A stretch of DNA of 64,000 nt from Kalaharituber pfeilii (taxonomy: Eukaryota > Ascomycota > Pezizomycetes > Pezizales > Pezizaceae): positions 124,001 through 188,000 of the forward strand of contig WHUZ01000049.1 in assembly GCA_015179045.1 (NCBI GenBank). Reading direction: 5' to 3'. Position numbers and translations under genes: made by a program. Below the pieces are notes generated by a model. That model ran no database searches. It had not been told where the DNA came from and saw only the letters and a list, made by a program, of their open reading frames with translations. Shown here piece after piece: positions 11,178 through 23,444 of the stretch. Every line of letters begins with the position of its first letter. The first letter of the stretch is position 1.

Positions 11178-12230
11178 CTGTGGCTGCTGTGGCTGCTGCC
11201 CAACGCTCTGCTGCTCCACGCCGGCCATCATAGCAGGCTGTTGATGCTGTGCCGCACTTGCTGCTTTCTGCTGCTGCCCGCCGTCCGCGGCGGCCGCTGC
11301 AGCGCCTGCTTGAGCCTGTGCTCTGTTCTGCTGGACCGCACCGAGGCCCTGGAGCAGGTGGCCAGAGGCTCTAGCTGCAGCGCACCACGCCTCAATAGCC
11401 TTGTACTGCCTCGCTAGGTCACTCATAGGCTGCCTCAGCTGTATAGGGTCGACTTGCTGACTCTGCTGCTGCAATATCTGGAGTTGCTCTTTAATCTGTT
11501 TCATTTTCTGCTGGCCCTGGTTATACCTTTGGGTCAAGCCGAGTCTCCATCGTTGTAGACCCTGCGGGTCTGCATTTGGCGGAGGTTGGAATTGTGCCAT
11601 GTTCAGAGTGTTGGCTGCTATCGGCGCGCCCGATGCGCCGCCTTGTGCAGCGGATGTTTGCACTCCCTGAGCTTGTGGATTATTGGCCCGTTGCATATAC
11701 TGCACCATCGCCCGTAGTCGGTTCTGCGCTGCCTGAGCTTGCTGCGAATCTGGTCCGAACTGATCAATGATCCTCTTCACTTCGTTTACGTATTCTTTTC
11801 TTTTTTCCTCAGTCATTTGCACAGGCACCCGTCGTTGCGGCTGCAACTGCGGCTGCTGCTGCTGCTGCTGCTGTTGTTGTTGTTGTTGCCCTGGCTGACC
11901 CTGTATATTTTGTTGAGGCGCGTTCTGCTGCTGGGCCTGAGCCTGTCCTTGGAACATCATCTGGGGCTGCTGAGGGTTTTGTCCCGGTTGTCCTTGGTTG
12001 GGGTTGAACATTGCTGCCGCGGTCGAGACACCGTTCACAACACGGTGTTCGTACTTGACTTGTTTTTGCGGTGGCCCTGCGTAGGGTTCCTGTGTCTGCT
12101 GGGATTGACCCAATTGATCTGGATGCTTACGCTTGAGCGTGCTCACGGGCGGCGGTGGATATTGTGGGATTCGCTGGGGATTATTGTTGTGGTTGGGATT
12201 TTGACCGTGATCGGGAGCGTTGTTCGACAT
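8926..12230 (-). CDS. taf12: TAF12, TFIID/SAGA histone-fold subunit, Gln-rich
   Basis: Exons on the minus strand: 12230-11085, 10601-9606, 9522 onward. All join in phase 0; the first intron is long (483 nt). Residues 1-690 are low-complexity Gln/Pro/Ala with long poly-Gln runs, typical of fungal TAF12 N-termini. The histone fold begins in exon 2 (LLSKRKLEELVKQIDPDEK) and continues in exon 3 with the invariant ELVDEFIDTVVTYACKMAKL, LDIKDMQVVLERNWNIRVPG and a YAADEIRTVRK tail. TAF12 pairs with TAF4 in TFIID and with Ada1 in SAGA. The natural C-terminus is probably near 9260 (AAGKALN...), but the frame as given stays open through a G run and poly-Phe encoded by poly-A to 8926, so the 3' end is unsure. 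Confidence 0.9.
9018..9179. repeat. Long A homopolymers at the taf12 3' end
   Basis: An uninterrupted A run of about 65 (9018-9082) and A-rich runs at 9135-9179 are broken only by single G residues. On the minus strand they read as poly-T at the end of taf12 and create artificial poly-Phe. Length may be unreliable in any assembly. Confidence 0.9.
11104..11182 (-). repeat. CAG/CAA trinucleotide repeat encoding about 25 Gln in TAF12
   Basis: An interrupted CTG/TTG repeat on the + strand is read as poly-Gln in TAF12 exon 1. A shorter run lies at about 11857-11890 (about 12 Gln). CAA interruptions are frequent, which usually stabilises such repeats. The + strand open frame of poly-Leu over it is an antisense artefact. 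Confidence 0.9.
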
Positions 12231-12827
12231 GCGATGATGTTCCGGTACCCTCAGGGAGAGCTTAAGTGAGGTAAGCTTTTACTCCGGTTGGCCCTAAGTT
12301 CTGTAGCCAAAGAAGAACCCTGCTATGCAACAGAAGGGCAGCGAAAATGCAGCGCAGACAAGGTAAGAGGCTGAAAGCAAGTCCGATGCAACTTCTTTCA
12401 AGATTGGTTAGTGTAGACAGTTGTGATTTGCACGTACGGTGAGTGGCCAGCAGCAAACGAGCGCAGGATCGGATCGTTCGGAGATGGAGCCTGCGGCGGC
12501 AGTGAGGGTGTAAAGTATTGGAATCTGAGGATACCAGATTCTTGCAGAACGCTGGTTGCTGCAGGTGTGGGGTCGAACTGGTGTTGGTGAAGGTGAGTTC
12601 AAAAGAGCACAGTGACAAGCAAGAAGTAACTGTGGGCTAGCAAGAACAGCTCACTTGGAGGCACGTGACAAATGCTCAACACAGGTTCCAATTAACAAAG
12701 TCTATGGCATCAACCAGAAAGAATAGTCCCAAATAATATATTGTTTACTAGATCTAGAGGTATTCAGTATTAATCACTATAGGCCCTTCCGCCTGGTAAT
12801 CCCCATTTAGAAAAATTATTATCCCAT
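12231..12827. other. Spacer between taf12 start and ugd stop
   Basis: Both flanking genes are on the minus strand. The segment holds the taf12 5' UTR/promoter and the ugd 3' end. No supportable ORF. A donor-like GTGCAAA with a downstream ACTAACC near 12400-12435 on the minus strand could mark a 5' UTR intron of taf12, but this is speculative. Confidence 0.45.
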
Positions 12828-14605
12828 CTATTCAAATTCAATTTCCTTCCGCCCTGGCCTGCCAATCGTTTCCACCTGGTAACCCATCGCTTTCAGCCTC
12901 TCCTGATTCAAAATCAGCCTTCCATCGAAGATAAATGCAGGCTTCCTCATGCTCTCATATATTCTCTCGTAGTCGAGAGATGTATCCTTGAAAACGTCCC
13001 ATTCTGTACAAATGACAATGGCATGTGCATCAGCCGCTGCTTCATATGCACTCCGTGCGACTGTAACCTGCTTCTGCAAGGCAGGTAAGTCGTCAATGAC
13101 ACCGGGCTCTGTTAAGTCCATCCAGATTTGTGACTCTTCCACTTTGGGATCATAGACCGACACATTCGCCTTTTCGGCTCGGAAGTTCTTAATAAGGGTT
13201 ATTGCAGGAGACTCTCGTGTATCGCCAGTATCTTTTTTGAATGCAAACCCAAACACAGCAATCTTCTTGCCAGTCAAAGTGTGAAAAAGTGAAGAAATGA
13301 CACGACTGGTGAAGCGACGTTTCTGGAAGTCGTTCATTTCAACAACCTAGATTATTGTCAGCACAATATCTAGCATTATGTTTTGTGGTGATACACTTAC
13401 CTGGCGCCAGTATTGAGCAACCTCTGGCAAATGGAGACTCTCACTCAAGTATACCAAATTTAGGATATCCTTCTGAAAGCAACTACCTCCAAATCCTACG
13501 CTCGCTTTCAAAAACTTCGACCCAATTCTGGAATCCAAACCACATGCAAAGCTGACCTCATCAATATCTGCACCAGTAGCTTCACAAATCGCACTTAAAG
13601 CGTTAATACTCGAAATTCTCTGCGCCAATAGCGCATTGGCTGCCAATTTGGATAATTCTGATGACCAGAGGTTCATAGTGATGATTTGCCCTCGTGGGAC
13701 CCATGACGCATAAACGTCAGCGAGCGATGCCGCCGCTGCGTGCCCAGATTCCGTATTAAGGGAACCAATAAGTACACGGTCGGGCGTAAAAAGGTCAGAT
13801 ACAGCTGTGCCCTCTGCAAGGAATTCTGGGTTTGACAATATATCAAAATGAACTCCTGGTGATCCATTTGCCTCGAGCTATATCACTCAGTCGAGTTAAC
13901 GCACAGTCCAAACCTTACTGAATTGCAGACAACTATGTATTTGGAACTTACGATAGTTCGCATGCTTTGAGCGGTCCTGCAAGGTACTGTACTCTTTTCA
14001 ACAACAATCTTGTCGCTAGTTGCTAATTTGGCAATCTGTCTGGTTGCAGCTTCCACATATCCAAGGTCCGCAGCATAGCCTGCGCCAACACCGGTGTATT
14101 TTGTAGGTGTGTTTACGGAAACGAAGATAAGGTCGGACTCAAGAATCGCTTTATCCACGTCTGTAGAGAAGAACAGATTGCGACCCCGACATGCCCTCAC
14201 CACCTCATCAAGTCCAGGCTCATAGATTGGAAGATCGTCGGAATTCCAAGCAGCAATTCTTCCCGCATTGAGGTCAACAATTGTGACCTGTATATGCGGG
14301 TTCTTCAGTGCAATGACCGCACTGGTCGGACCACCTTAGACAAATCAGCAACTGGTTCCAGCCACGCTGAGAGGAGCCCCAAAGACGCCTAGGAAGTAAA
14401 TGAAGACCTCCGACCTACCCACATATCCGGCGCCAATGCAACAAATCTTTCGTACAGGCTTGTGGGGTATGTTGATTGGTTCGTACAAAGGCCTGCTGAG
14501 GTGATTTTGTGCAGGAGAAACTGGGCCTTCTTTAGTTATCTTCGGCGCCACCATTGTTGTGGACAACGGCGGAGGTTCATCCATAGTCTTGTAAGCACCA
14601 TCCAT
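12828..14605 (-). CDS. ugd1: UDP-glucose 6-dehydrogenase
   Basis: Four exons, 14605-14419, 14334-13952, 13877-13401 and 13346-12828, join in frame to 521 aa. The NAD-binding Rossmann motif [15 protein letters not shown] spans the first splice junction (residues about 58-72). Other family landmarks are [39 protein letters not shown], and the active-site loop [10 protein letters not shown] with the catalytic thiohemiacetal Cys near residue 323. [15 protein letters not shown] and YDPKV follow in the UDP-binding C-terminal domain. The enzyme oxidises UDP-glucose twice to UDP-glucuronate in the cytosol, feeding UDP-xylose and glucuronate-containing wall or capsule glycans. The first 45 residues before the Rossmann fold are a weakly conserved extension, so a later start is possible. 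No partner glycan gene is adjacent. Confidence 0.95.
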
Positions 14606-14724
14606 GTTTGTAGTCGATTATATAAGGGTTCGGTCGATCAGGGATATGCCAATTGGATTAATGTGATTGCTCTTGGGTGCTCTTGATGTGCTCTTGAAGA
14701 ACTTGTCGAGCGGAAGCGTCCTAA

Positions 14725-15640
14725 TTAAGGGAAGCAGCGGTGGGCAACGTATACCTGGGAAGGAAGAACCTTGTTTAATATGGTGCCCGCAATTAAATCT
14801 CTTATGCATAGGGCCTGAATGAAAGGGGCCTCAATACCATAATAGCGCGCTTCGTACTTGTACATCCTTACTGCTAGCATAATAGCAACGTCGATGACTC
14901 GGCGCTGCCAATAGGGACAAGTATCCTTGATGATCATGAGCGCAGTACCCCGCAATGGCTCGTATCTGATTGGTTAGGTATACGAGTCCGACACTGATTG
15001 TCACTTGGCTGCAAGTTGTGAGATTGCAGCGCAATCAATGGGGTCTGAAGGCGGTGACGGGTGAGGGGAGGTTGGGAGTCTTGGAAGTTTGTATGAACGA
15101 CAAGCCAGAATTTAGTCTGGTTGGGCCAGAATTTACAGTTTAGGACACCCTTATCCAGGTACGGTACTTTATGTATGTGCTTCATATATCGTATCCACGG
15201 CCGGTATCCCGCTAGGACACCTTTTGCGCTTGATTGTGCCATGTGTCTCGGGTGTTGCACGATTTCGGGCCGACGAAGCGCTTTGACTCGTGCCCTCGGC
15301 CCCTTTGTCCAGTAATCAAATCCTTGGCATTGAGTGCCGAGTTGCCGGCAACCAGAGTGGCTTGGAACGCTGCGCCCCATAGGAGAGCGCTCTGAAGGAT
15401 CAATAATAGACTACCTATGCCAGTCTCATCTCGTACTGTGCTGATGCAAGGCACGCGCCCCGGCCTCACCAACCCGCAGGACGAGCCGGCTGACCGAAGC
15501 CGAGAATAGCATGAAACCGGCGCAGGGCACAACCAGACTAGCGCAGGACTGGGGGGTGGGTACCTGACGGGGGACCAGATTACTATAGACACCCGAGTTC
15601 TCATGGACGTACAAGTGACCCTGGCTATAATGAAGGCCAA
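14725..15640 (-). pseudogene. Possible decayed membrane-protein gene
   Basis: Minus-strand frames hold protein-like pieces in shifting phase: GSLLLILQSALLWGAAFQAT (near 15390), then VGLVYLTNQIRAIAG (near 14980) followed after a frame change by DTCPYWQRRVIDVAIMLAVR (near 14900) and IQALCIRDLIAGTILNKVLP. Hydrophobic segments and charged clusters suggest a former membrane or transporter-like protein. I cannot name the family. The lack of a continuous frame or clear introns favours a pseudogene; a chance match of composition is possible. Confidence 0.25.
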
Positions 15641-15790
15641 GAATCCGACCGATGTTCTTCACTGTACTGTAACCAGTTTTCACTACAGCAAGGGCACTTT
15701 CTTTACCGGTGTACACAAAGAATCTAGCCCATCCCTTCACTATAGCCAAGTTTTCACCAAAAAGAGGCTCATTATAGCCAGGGTCGCCTG
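15612..15790. mobile_element. 179-bp pogo-type MITE (TA-flanked)
   Basis: Left end CAAGTGACCCTGGCTATAAT at 15612 and right end ATTATAGCCAGGGTCGCCTG ending at 15790 are imperfect inverted repeats of about 22 bp, each bordered outside by TA. The CTATAATGA / TCATTATAG core matches the termini of the larger element at 57166-58296. It has no coding capacity. Interpretation as a deleted Tc1/mariner-pogo derivative rests on TIR similarity and the TA flanks. Confidence 0.65.
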
Positions 15791-16390
15791 TAGAGAAAGG
15801 TTTGAAATGACCTATGCCCAAGTAATAGTCTCCGTTCAACAGAAACCAGGACAGTACAGGAACTTGCGCGTATGATACTAGTAGATTGGAAATTCCCTGT
15901 GCCCGAACGTCTTGTACTGATAGAGTCTGAATTTCTGACGATCAAATGAAGCTATTTCCTTGTGCCGGTGCCGCTTTCCTTACGTTTCGGGGGTGGCGTG
16001 AGACTAGCGTGCAAGTCCCTGGTTTGGGCAGGCCCCTATACTAAGGTAGCCTGGTTGTAGACCGCACCCTTTCAGCTGTCCAAGGCCAATAAGAGCTGCA
16101 GCTTCGGCTTGGCTAAATTTCGGAGGACGACGTTTGCTAGCAGATCCCAATGCCAAGCGAGACTAGTACACATGGTTTGCTGCTTTGATGCTTGGATCTT
16201 CCACTGCAGTGATGATGCTAGTGAGGCTGTGCAGAAACCCCCAAAGTAAAATGAGTGGGTAGGTTTTTCAGATCGTTGTGTGAGAAGCTCTAATTATCAC
16301 GAGCGTCAAAATTGTTACCAGTTGATACAACTGTCGCTGGGCTCGATTTGAATGTAGCTCGAAATCTACGAATTCGGCGCTGTTATAATT

Positions 16391-16491
16391 ACTCGCTGGT
16401 TCGGAACTCGCAAAACAAATTTGCACTATTCCAAAAGGCGAATAGCGCACAGAATTTATGCAGCGTTCCAATACATTCCGAACCAGCGAGT
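16391..16491. repeat. Foldback with 16-bp perfect inverted arms
   Basis: ACTCGCTGGTTCGGAA at 16391-16406 is the exact reverse complement of 16476-16491. Between them GCACTATTC (16421) and GAATAGCGC (16440) form a second, nested near-inverted pair. About 100 bp in total with AT-rich borders; probably a small foldback element. Confidence 0.7.
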
Positions 16492-18916
16492 ATATGTATA
16501 CAGAAATGATCCACCCAATTCTTCTATGGCTTCTATATACACGTTCAGTAAACTCTTTTGTACCATATGTAAAATCATTCCGTTATATGCCTCCATAATC
16601 CATAAACTTTTGTAAAAAACCCATTAATAGTAATATCAGAAACAGAACTAAGAGCTTCAGGAATTGTTAGTCACCAAGCATTAAGATTATATTTACAATG
16701 ATTGCTTGCATAAGATCCTTCACTTTCACTATATACAAATGGTCCTGAAATGCCCTCTTCCACTGCAACTAGCTCCAGTTCCATAGCTACTCTTCCTTTT
16801 GCTCCCTTAGCAGCAACGGCAAGCAAGATAGCTTTTCTTTTCTTTTTCTTAGGTGTGCCTATACTTATTACTTTGATATTAGTTCTTACTAAAAAAGAAG
16901 CTATAGGGCAGGCTATACACACCTTTGGGAACGTAACTCAAGTTATCCAATGCCAAATATCCGTTTCGATGCGCAGAAAAGAGGCTACCATGTAATTGGT
17001 ATATTAGTCATCAATCCGGCAGGTGGTCTCTTATGGACTGCATTCCATTACTGGTGACTTCTGGTTGGGTTAGCCGTTGGTCGCTGTAGATCTTCACCGC
17101 CGTGACTTGGCGGCCCTTTTTAAGTTGTAGGCTCTCAAAGTACTAGTACAGAATATACTCGAGTACGTAGACTCCACCATAGAGAAATAATCCCCTGTAT
17201 ATACGTAATCTATGAGAGACAGCGTTGAAGCCGCTCAGGAGTCAATATCAGCTTGGGGTTGGGCTATGGTGAGGGATAAGTGAGAGTTGCATGAACAGTC
17301 CAAGGCATATATTGTTTCAATTTTTGATAACTTCCTACTTACGTAGTCCGTACTCGAGTACTTGTACTTGCCAACTTATTGTTCCTCAGGGCAACTGGTG
17401 AGGCGCATGCAGGCTTTGCTTCACCCCAAGAGTGTACGAGTACAACCTCACATGTGCTTTATTGAGGGATATAATTAGCACGGAGGGGGCACAACACTGG
17501 CTTGGGCAGTCTCGAACCAAGGGCTGGATGCTTCTCTAGACCTTCCACTTCCGCAGTAGCAGGGTGCGTCAGTCACGCAGTGAGAATGCTGTACTGTAGT
17601 TGCGCACGTAGATGGGACTAAGCACGCATAGTAACAAACTTGCATACATGATGATATTACGGTTCCAAGGGCTCCGTCCTCTCTCTGCTGCTTGCCATTA
17701 CTTGCCTGCCCTGCCAATTCCGCTCTCACGAGCTCACGACAGAGTGCACGCAGGCACAAGAATGTACTGAATACAACCGGCCATGCATCTTTGCCCAGGG
17801 CCCGGATTGCGGCGTGCTTGCCCTCCATGCTGCCCTCTATCCCCGGGGGCATGCCGCAAGGACAGGCTACAAAGTGCGGCGTTCGAGAACCACTTGCTCA
17901 GCGGTGCTCTGGGTGCTCAGTAGCCTACGCGACGCCGTGTCAACTCCTGGGAGCTGCTGGTGCGCTTGCTGCAGCCCTGGCCTGCTCGCTGCTTCGCTGC
18001 GTCCGTATCCCCGCGCCCGCGCCCACACAGCCGTAGAGCATGCCTGCTCTCGCTGCTGCTGCTGCTGCCATCCCCCCCCGCCTCGGCGTCGCTCGGAGCG
18101 AGACTAGCAGGGCGCCGCTGCTGCTCTGCCGGACACCAAAGTAGAACGGTGTCACTCTGTACAGACAGCCCAGACTTCAAGAATTCCCAGCCCTGGTCGC
18201 TCTCACACTCGCGCCGTCCCACGCTCCTTCCTTCCCACTGCACAGCCATCATCGCAGCATTAATTTAAACTTTTTTTCTCTGTTCGGTATTGTTAGTTGT
18301 TACCATCACCACCCTCCATTTTGTCTTTGCTTTTCCTGTTAATTCCCTCTCTTGTGTCCGACATTTTATCGTCCCGGCCAGTCTCTCCCTCAGTTTCCCA
18401 CCAGCCTGTCTTACCAAGGTTGCCCTATTGTACGCGGATTCGCAGGCCGACCACAAAATTATTCTCAATCCCAGCGCAAGCCCACCATCAAAGTCACGTC
18501 CCAAAACCTGCCTGCTCAGGCACATCCCCTCTGGACGCACACTCCTCCAACCGTTCCCCCTTCCCACTCCCAGTCCCCAGTCCTGTGCTCGAAAATTGTC
18601 GGTCGGACCTGTGAGGCTGAGTGCTCTTGGAGACTGTGCTACGCGATCAGGGGCTTTTTGTGAAGATTAGAAAAGAAGAAAAAGAAAAAAAAGGGAAAAA
18701 AAAAAAAAAAAAAAAAGAAAGAAAAAAGAAAAGTAGCCCGTAACTGTCCTGAAGAAGTGGTTGGTGGCCAGAGGTGTCGCTACCCTGCAGAATAAGGTTT
18801 AAACCAAACCCTTAAATCATCTCCGCATCTGCCCTTTTATTTGGAAGGGTTCGTGTGGAAGAAGGGTCAAGTGCTAATTTGGTCATAACCTGCCAACAGC
18901 CCTATATACCCAGCAA

Positions 18917-21714
18917 ATGCCTCGTTCTGGAGCAACTGAAGTAATGACAATTCCCAACACTGAATACTATCCACAATTGACAGAGTATAATCAGCAAGTG
19001 CAACAAAAACAATATACCGCTCTTTCGGGCTATACCTCAGGCACACAGAGAACCAGTTCATCCGAATGCCCAGGTGTCGCTGCTGAAGGTACACGATACT
19101 CACTTACGAATGGAAGCCTGTCCCAAGGTTCGAATAACCCAGCGTTCGGATCAAATATCATGTCTGCCTCTGACAGCCACGGTAACGGTCATGTAGATGG
19201 TGATGGGTTGAGAAAGCAGGGGTATAATGTCCCCAGGCATGTACCTGGGGACGACAGATCTACTGGATATGGGAATGGGTCGATATTCGGGCCTGTGGGG
19301 AATGGGGAGAATGGGGTACCGATGTCATCATTAGAGCCTTCCTCTTTGTCAAACTCTAGTAGCCAACCTGCAACAAGCTCCACGACAGCCGGCACAAGCG
19401 GATTTCTCAGCGTTTCACAAGCACAAACTTCAAAATACTCATCCCCACAGTCTCTTGTTCCCCCATCACAAACGCCTGCATCTGCGACGAACTCTCCTCC
19501 TTTTCAAGGATCATCGCTCCGACAAAGGCATGCACTCCAGGTGCCTGCTGCCGCGACCAGAAATCGAGCGTCGACTGGTAGTATTGCTGATACTGCTGTA
19601 GCTAGTGGACGATTTTCTCCTACTACTGCAACAGCTCCGCGTAGAGCCTCAATAAGCTTGGCCAGAAGGGGTACAAGATCAATGGACAATTACGTTAATG
19701 AAATACCACAGGATGAGGATGCAGCCAAAGCTGCAGAGGCTATAATAGCAAAGAGAGCCAGCAAGAGACGTCGGAAAGAAGAAGAGGAGGATGATAAAGT
19801 CTTGGTGGGGACAAAGGTTGATATGAACCATGCCAATTGGGTAACGGCTTATAATATGCTCACTGGAATCCGATTTGTGGTATGTGAACAATTGATGCTT
19901 AGGGAACGCAATCAGCTAATAACCATGAAATAAAGGTGTCGAGGATCAACGCAAAAATGTTCAGACCATTGACGGATGTAGATTTTGATGCGAAGCACAA
20001 GTTCTCTTTTGACATGTTAGCAAGCCTTATTCCACTCTACTTTCTGATCATGTTTGGCTCACTGCTTTATAGAACTGGTAACGAACTTACACCATCAGCA
20101 AAATATGACTTCAAATTTAAGGATTACTCCCCCTGGGTATTCCGCCATCTTCGCCAGACCTTTGGCCTGGATCCAGCGGACTATCTCATGTCATTGACTA
20201 GCAAGTACATCCTATCGGAATTGGGATCCCCTGGTAAAAGTGGGAGCTTCTTTTACTTCTCCAGAGACTACAAGTACATAATAAAGACCATCCGTCACGG
20301 TGAACATCTCTTTCTACGGCGGAATTTAAAGGAGTATTACCAACACGTGACGGAGAACCCGAACACACTGGTATCCCAATTTTATGGCCTCCACAGGGTC
20401 AAGACTCCCTTTGGACGCAAGATTCACTTTGTTGTCATGAACAATCTATTTCCGCCTCACCGGGATATTCACCAGACGTTCGATTTGAAAGGCTCGACTA
20501 TTGGCCGTGATTATAGTGAGGAGAAGCTCATAACGAATCCAAGAGCTACAATGAAGGATTTAAATTGGCTAAGGAGGGATATGCATCTAGAACTTGGGCC
20601 TACAAAAAAGAGCTTATTCCTAGAGCAGGTGGAAAAGGACGTGAGATTATTACAGAGGATGGGAGTTATGGACTACTCGCTTCTGATTGGTATCCATGAC
20701 CTGACCCGTGGTAACAAGGACGATATTCGAAACAACGCACTCAAAGTATTCCAGCCAGGAGCCAGCACCAATGTGGAAGAGGACCTTGAGAACACCGTCC
20801 TTGCTAGAACGCCAAGCAAGCTAGAGAACGCACGGCGAGCGCGGGAGCTTAGGAAGGTCATAAATAAGGAGGTTCCAGTGACCCTGGATAGAAGTGCTAA
20901 CAGATTGCCGGATGAATTTTCAGAGTGAGTTGCTCTCCACCTTCAGTACTTTCAATTCTTACTAATATTCAATGTAGAAGTAAGAATAGCATCTTTTATA
21001 ACGACGATGGCGGGTTGAGAGCTACGCATGAAAATGGCGACCCCGGAAATGTCATTTACTATCTTGGCATTATTGATTGTTTAACACATGTATGTATCTA
21101 GTAAGATACCAGTAAATGATATGAACTGACGATTGCTGTAGTACGGATTCATCAAAAAGGCCGAACACCTGTGGAAGGGATTATCAGCTCCCAAGAATGA
21201 GATATCTGTCAATCCACCAGGTACCTATGGAGATCGTTTTTTCAAATTTATCAGCAGTGTCGTCAAGTCTCCAGAGGAAGTAGAACGAGAAAGGGAATCC
21301 CGTCGGCAGTCCCATAATGATGGAGGACAGACTGCAGATGGTGTAGCAGGTAGTGTATGGCGTGAAGGAGAGACCGGAGATAGGGACGGGACCAGCGAAA
21401 GCAATACCCCGCAAAGAAGAATACCCGGAATGAGGGCATCATCTACAGAACGCTCCGGTGGTGCAACAATATTACCAATTGTGGAAGAGGCTGCAGAAGG
21501 AAGTACTGCTGGACGCAGTTTGAGCAGGAACGGTAGCGGAAGCGACAGCGGCGTTGAAGAAAGCCCGGCCATAGCAGCAGCGGCAAGAAAGTCAGAAGAT
21601 GGAAGAGGCCGCTATAGCAAGACACTACAGGAAGCCCCACCGTATGCAAAGTCGCAAAAGATGTATCAAAATCCCGAGGATGTAACGTTCCGGGTTGCAA
21701 CAGTGTCTTCATGA
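18917..21714 (+). CDS. mss4: Phosphatidylinositol-4-phosphate 5-kinase (Mss4/Its3 type)
   Basis: Five exons: 18917-19879, 19936-20015, 20073-20924, 20978-21089, 21142-21714, giving 859 aa in frame. The second intron (GTTAGC...TATAG, 57 nt) has no in-frame stop and would read through as hydrophobic sequence; splicing restores [18 protein letters not shown]. Residues 1-290 are Ser/Thr-rich and disordered. The kinase core starts at [17 protein letters not shown] and includes [38 protein letters not shown] (ATP-site Lys), KGSTIGRD, catalytic [24 protein letters not shown] and the activation-loop KK dilysine that defines PI4P specificity. It makes PI(4,5)P2 at the plasma membrane, controlling actin, endocytosis and wall signalling. 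The C-terminal 180 residues are low-complexity. Confidence 0.96.
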
Positions 21715-23149
21715 ATAATTTGCTGGAGTTTTACGGAGTGATTTCCCCTTGAGACAATGGGGTTTGTACATTAATACGACCTCTTTTTTGGTATATGGCA
21801 TATAGCGACGGTAAAGTTCTTTTCACAAACAAAAACACTTTGGCTGCTAAGGTCTTCGTCTGTTGTAATCTTCCTTTCTTCTTTTTCTTCTTGCGCTGGA
21901 CTGGGTTGTTCATTACTTCTCTGCAACTTTTGTTTGCAAATTTATGTTGGGCATTTTCTTTCTCTTTGATTCCTTTTTCCTTTTTCCTTTTTCCTTTTTT
22001 TTTTTCTTTTTTTTTTTTTTTTTCTTCTTTTCTTTAAAAAAACATGTTCTTCGTTTCTTTGTGTTTTTGATAGTACTTGATTTGGGGGTTCTTGTTCACT
22101 GTCACTTTATTACCTGCTATACTACCTTATTCTTTCTTCACCTCCTTTTTTTTTTTTTTTTATTAATCCTGTCATCATTCTTACTCTTCTTATTTGAATT
22201 TCCTACGTCCTCCGTTTCAATGAACAAAAACTAACTTGCCGTTATGCAAACCACCAACAAATGGTGTGACACAGCTACTAACACATAACTTATTTTTCCT
22301 TACATAATTTCCTATGTCTAATTGAATATATATACTTTTCTTTTGAATTATTGTCACCGTTTAACTTTATATTTCCTCGAAAAGATCTCACACAACTTTC
22401 TACATGGTCACACACTCACTGACTTCCGTTTCTTTCCTCATGAAACCTGCAAGTTCTACTGAAAGACGAGCCAACTCGTCCATCCATCTATCTTACCTCA
22501 TCCTCTTTTTCCTACTGTTGCCGTCAGTTTCTTTTCTTGTTTTTTTTTTTGTTTCTTTCCTATTTCCTTTGTACGTCCTTTTCTTTCTTCCTTGCCTGTT
22601 TTTTGATACATTTCCCATCAATCCACCTCATCATCAAATCAATTATAACCTATCATCAATTTTTTTTCAATATCTGGAATCCGTCGTCAGAAAGGTGACT
22701 ATGACTCGGAACTCGAAAAATCGTGTGAAAGTGCGTGAGTGCAGAATTAAGTAAAAACATATATATTGCGCAAGCGGTTATCACCAATTGGGGCCCACTT
22801 TCTTGGACTAGTTTCTTTTATTTAGTTATTTATTTATTTATTTAAAAAAGTTTTTTTTTTAATTTTTTTTTTTTTTTCTTTTGTTCACTCTATATCTCTT
22901 GTTCGTTTGAGTTTTGAAGATGATTCGTGTGCATTAGAAGAGATTAAATTCAATTGTTTTATTTTTATGTTTACCTCTTTCAATGCAGACTATGGTGATG
23001 CTGGTGAGATGAAGAAGTACAGGTTCCCCATTTATGGAAGTAGGTAGATCTATATATCTCCTATCTACGATCAAAGTTGTTACCCTTACCTCTCCAGCCA
23101 GTCAATTAATCAACCAGTCGAAAAAGTACTTGCAGTGGCCGAATGTTTC

Positions 23150-23212
<63 letters not shown>

Positions 23213-23394
23213 AATACCAGGTGAAGCAGGGGGACAAATCTGGCACAGTTAACTTTTTGATATTGTGAATTAATATAATGAATAGCATTCAAGATTTAGT
23301 TAATCCTCAGACCCTTTTTTTTTTTTTCTTTTTTTTTTTTTTCTTCTTCTATATCTGGATAGCCCCTTTCCTCCCACCTCGTAAAGAAAGAAAG

Positions 23395-23444
<50 letters not shown>

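Larger units (their letters stand above)
14606..18916. other. 4.3-kb gene-poor region with relics
   Basis: No intact gene is supportable. Content seen: broken membrane-like frames at 14725-15640 (-), a 179-bp TA-flanked inverted-repeat element at 15612-15790, a foldback at 16391-16491, weak frames at 16671-16995 and 17475-17852, a CTG-rich stretch near 18050, and the long leader of the PIP5K gene with an A-rich tract at 18667-18733. Confidence 0.55.

Noticed and set aside
11094..11417. Plus-strand poly-Leu ORF
   Set aside because: Antisense of the TAF12 poly-Gln repeat.
17475..18268. Overlapping ORFs on both strands upstream of PIP5K
   Set aside because: Mutually overlapping, GC/CTG-biased, no recognisable motif and no splice support.
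20016..20072. Membrane segment in the PIP5K
   Set aside because: It is an in-frame intron (GTTAGC..TATAG); removal restores the conserved FDITGNELTP motif.
21795..22754. Phe-rich + strand ORFs
   Set aside because: Created by T-rich 3' UTR and spacer sequence.
23034..23292. Poly-His/poly-Asp/poly-Met ORFs
   Set aside because: Different frames of the ATC microsatellite.
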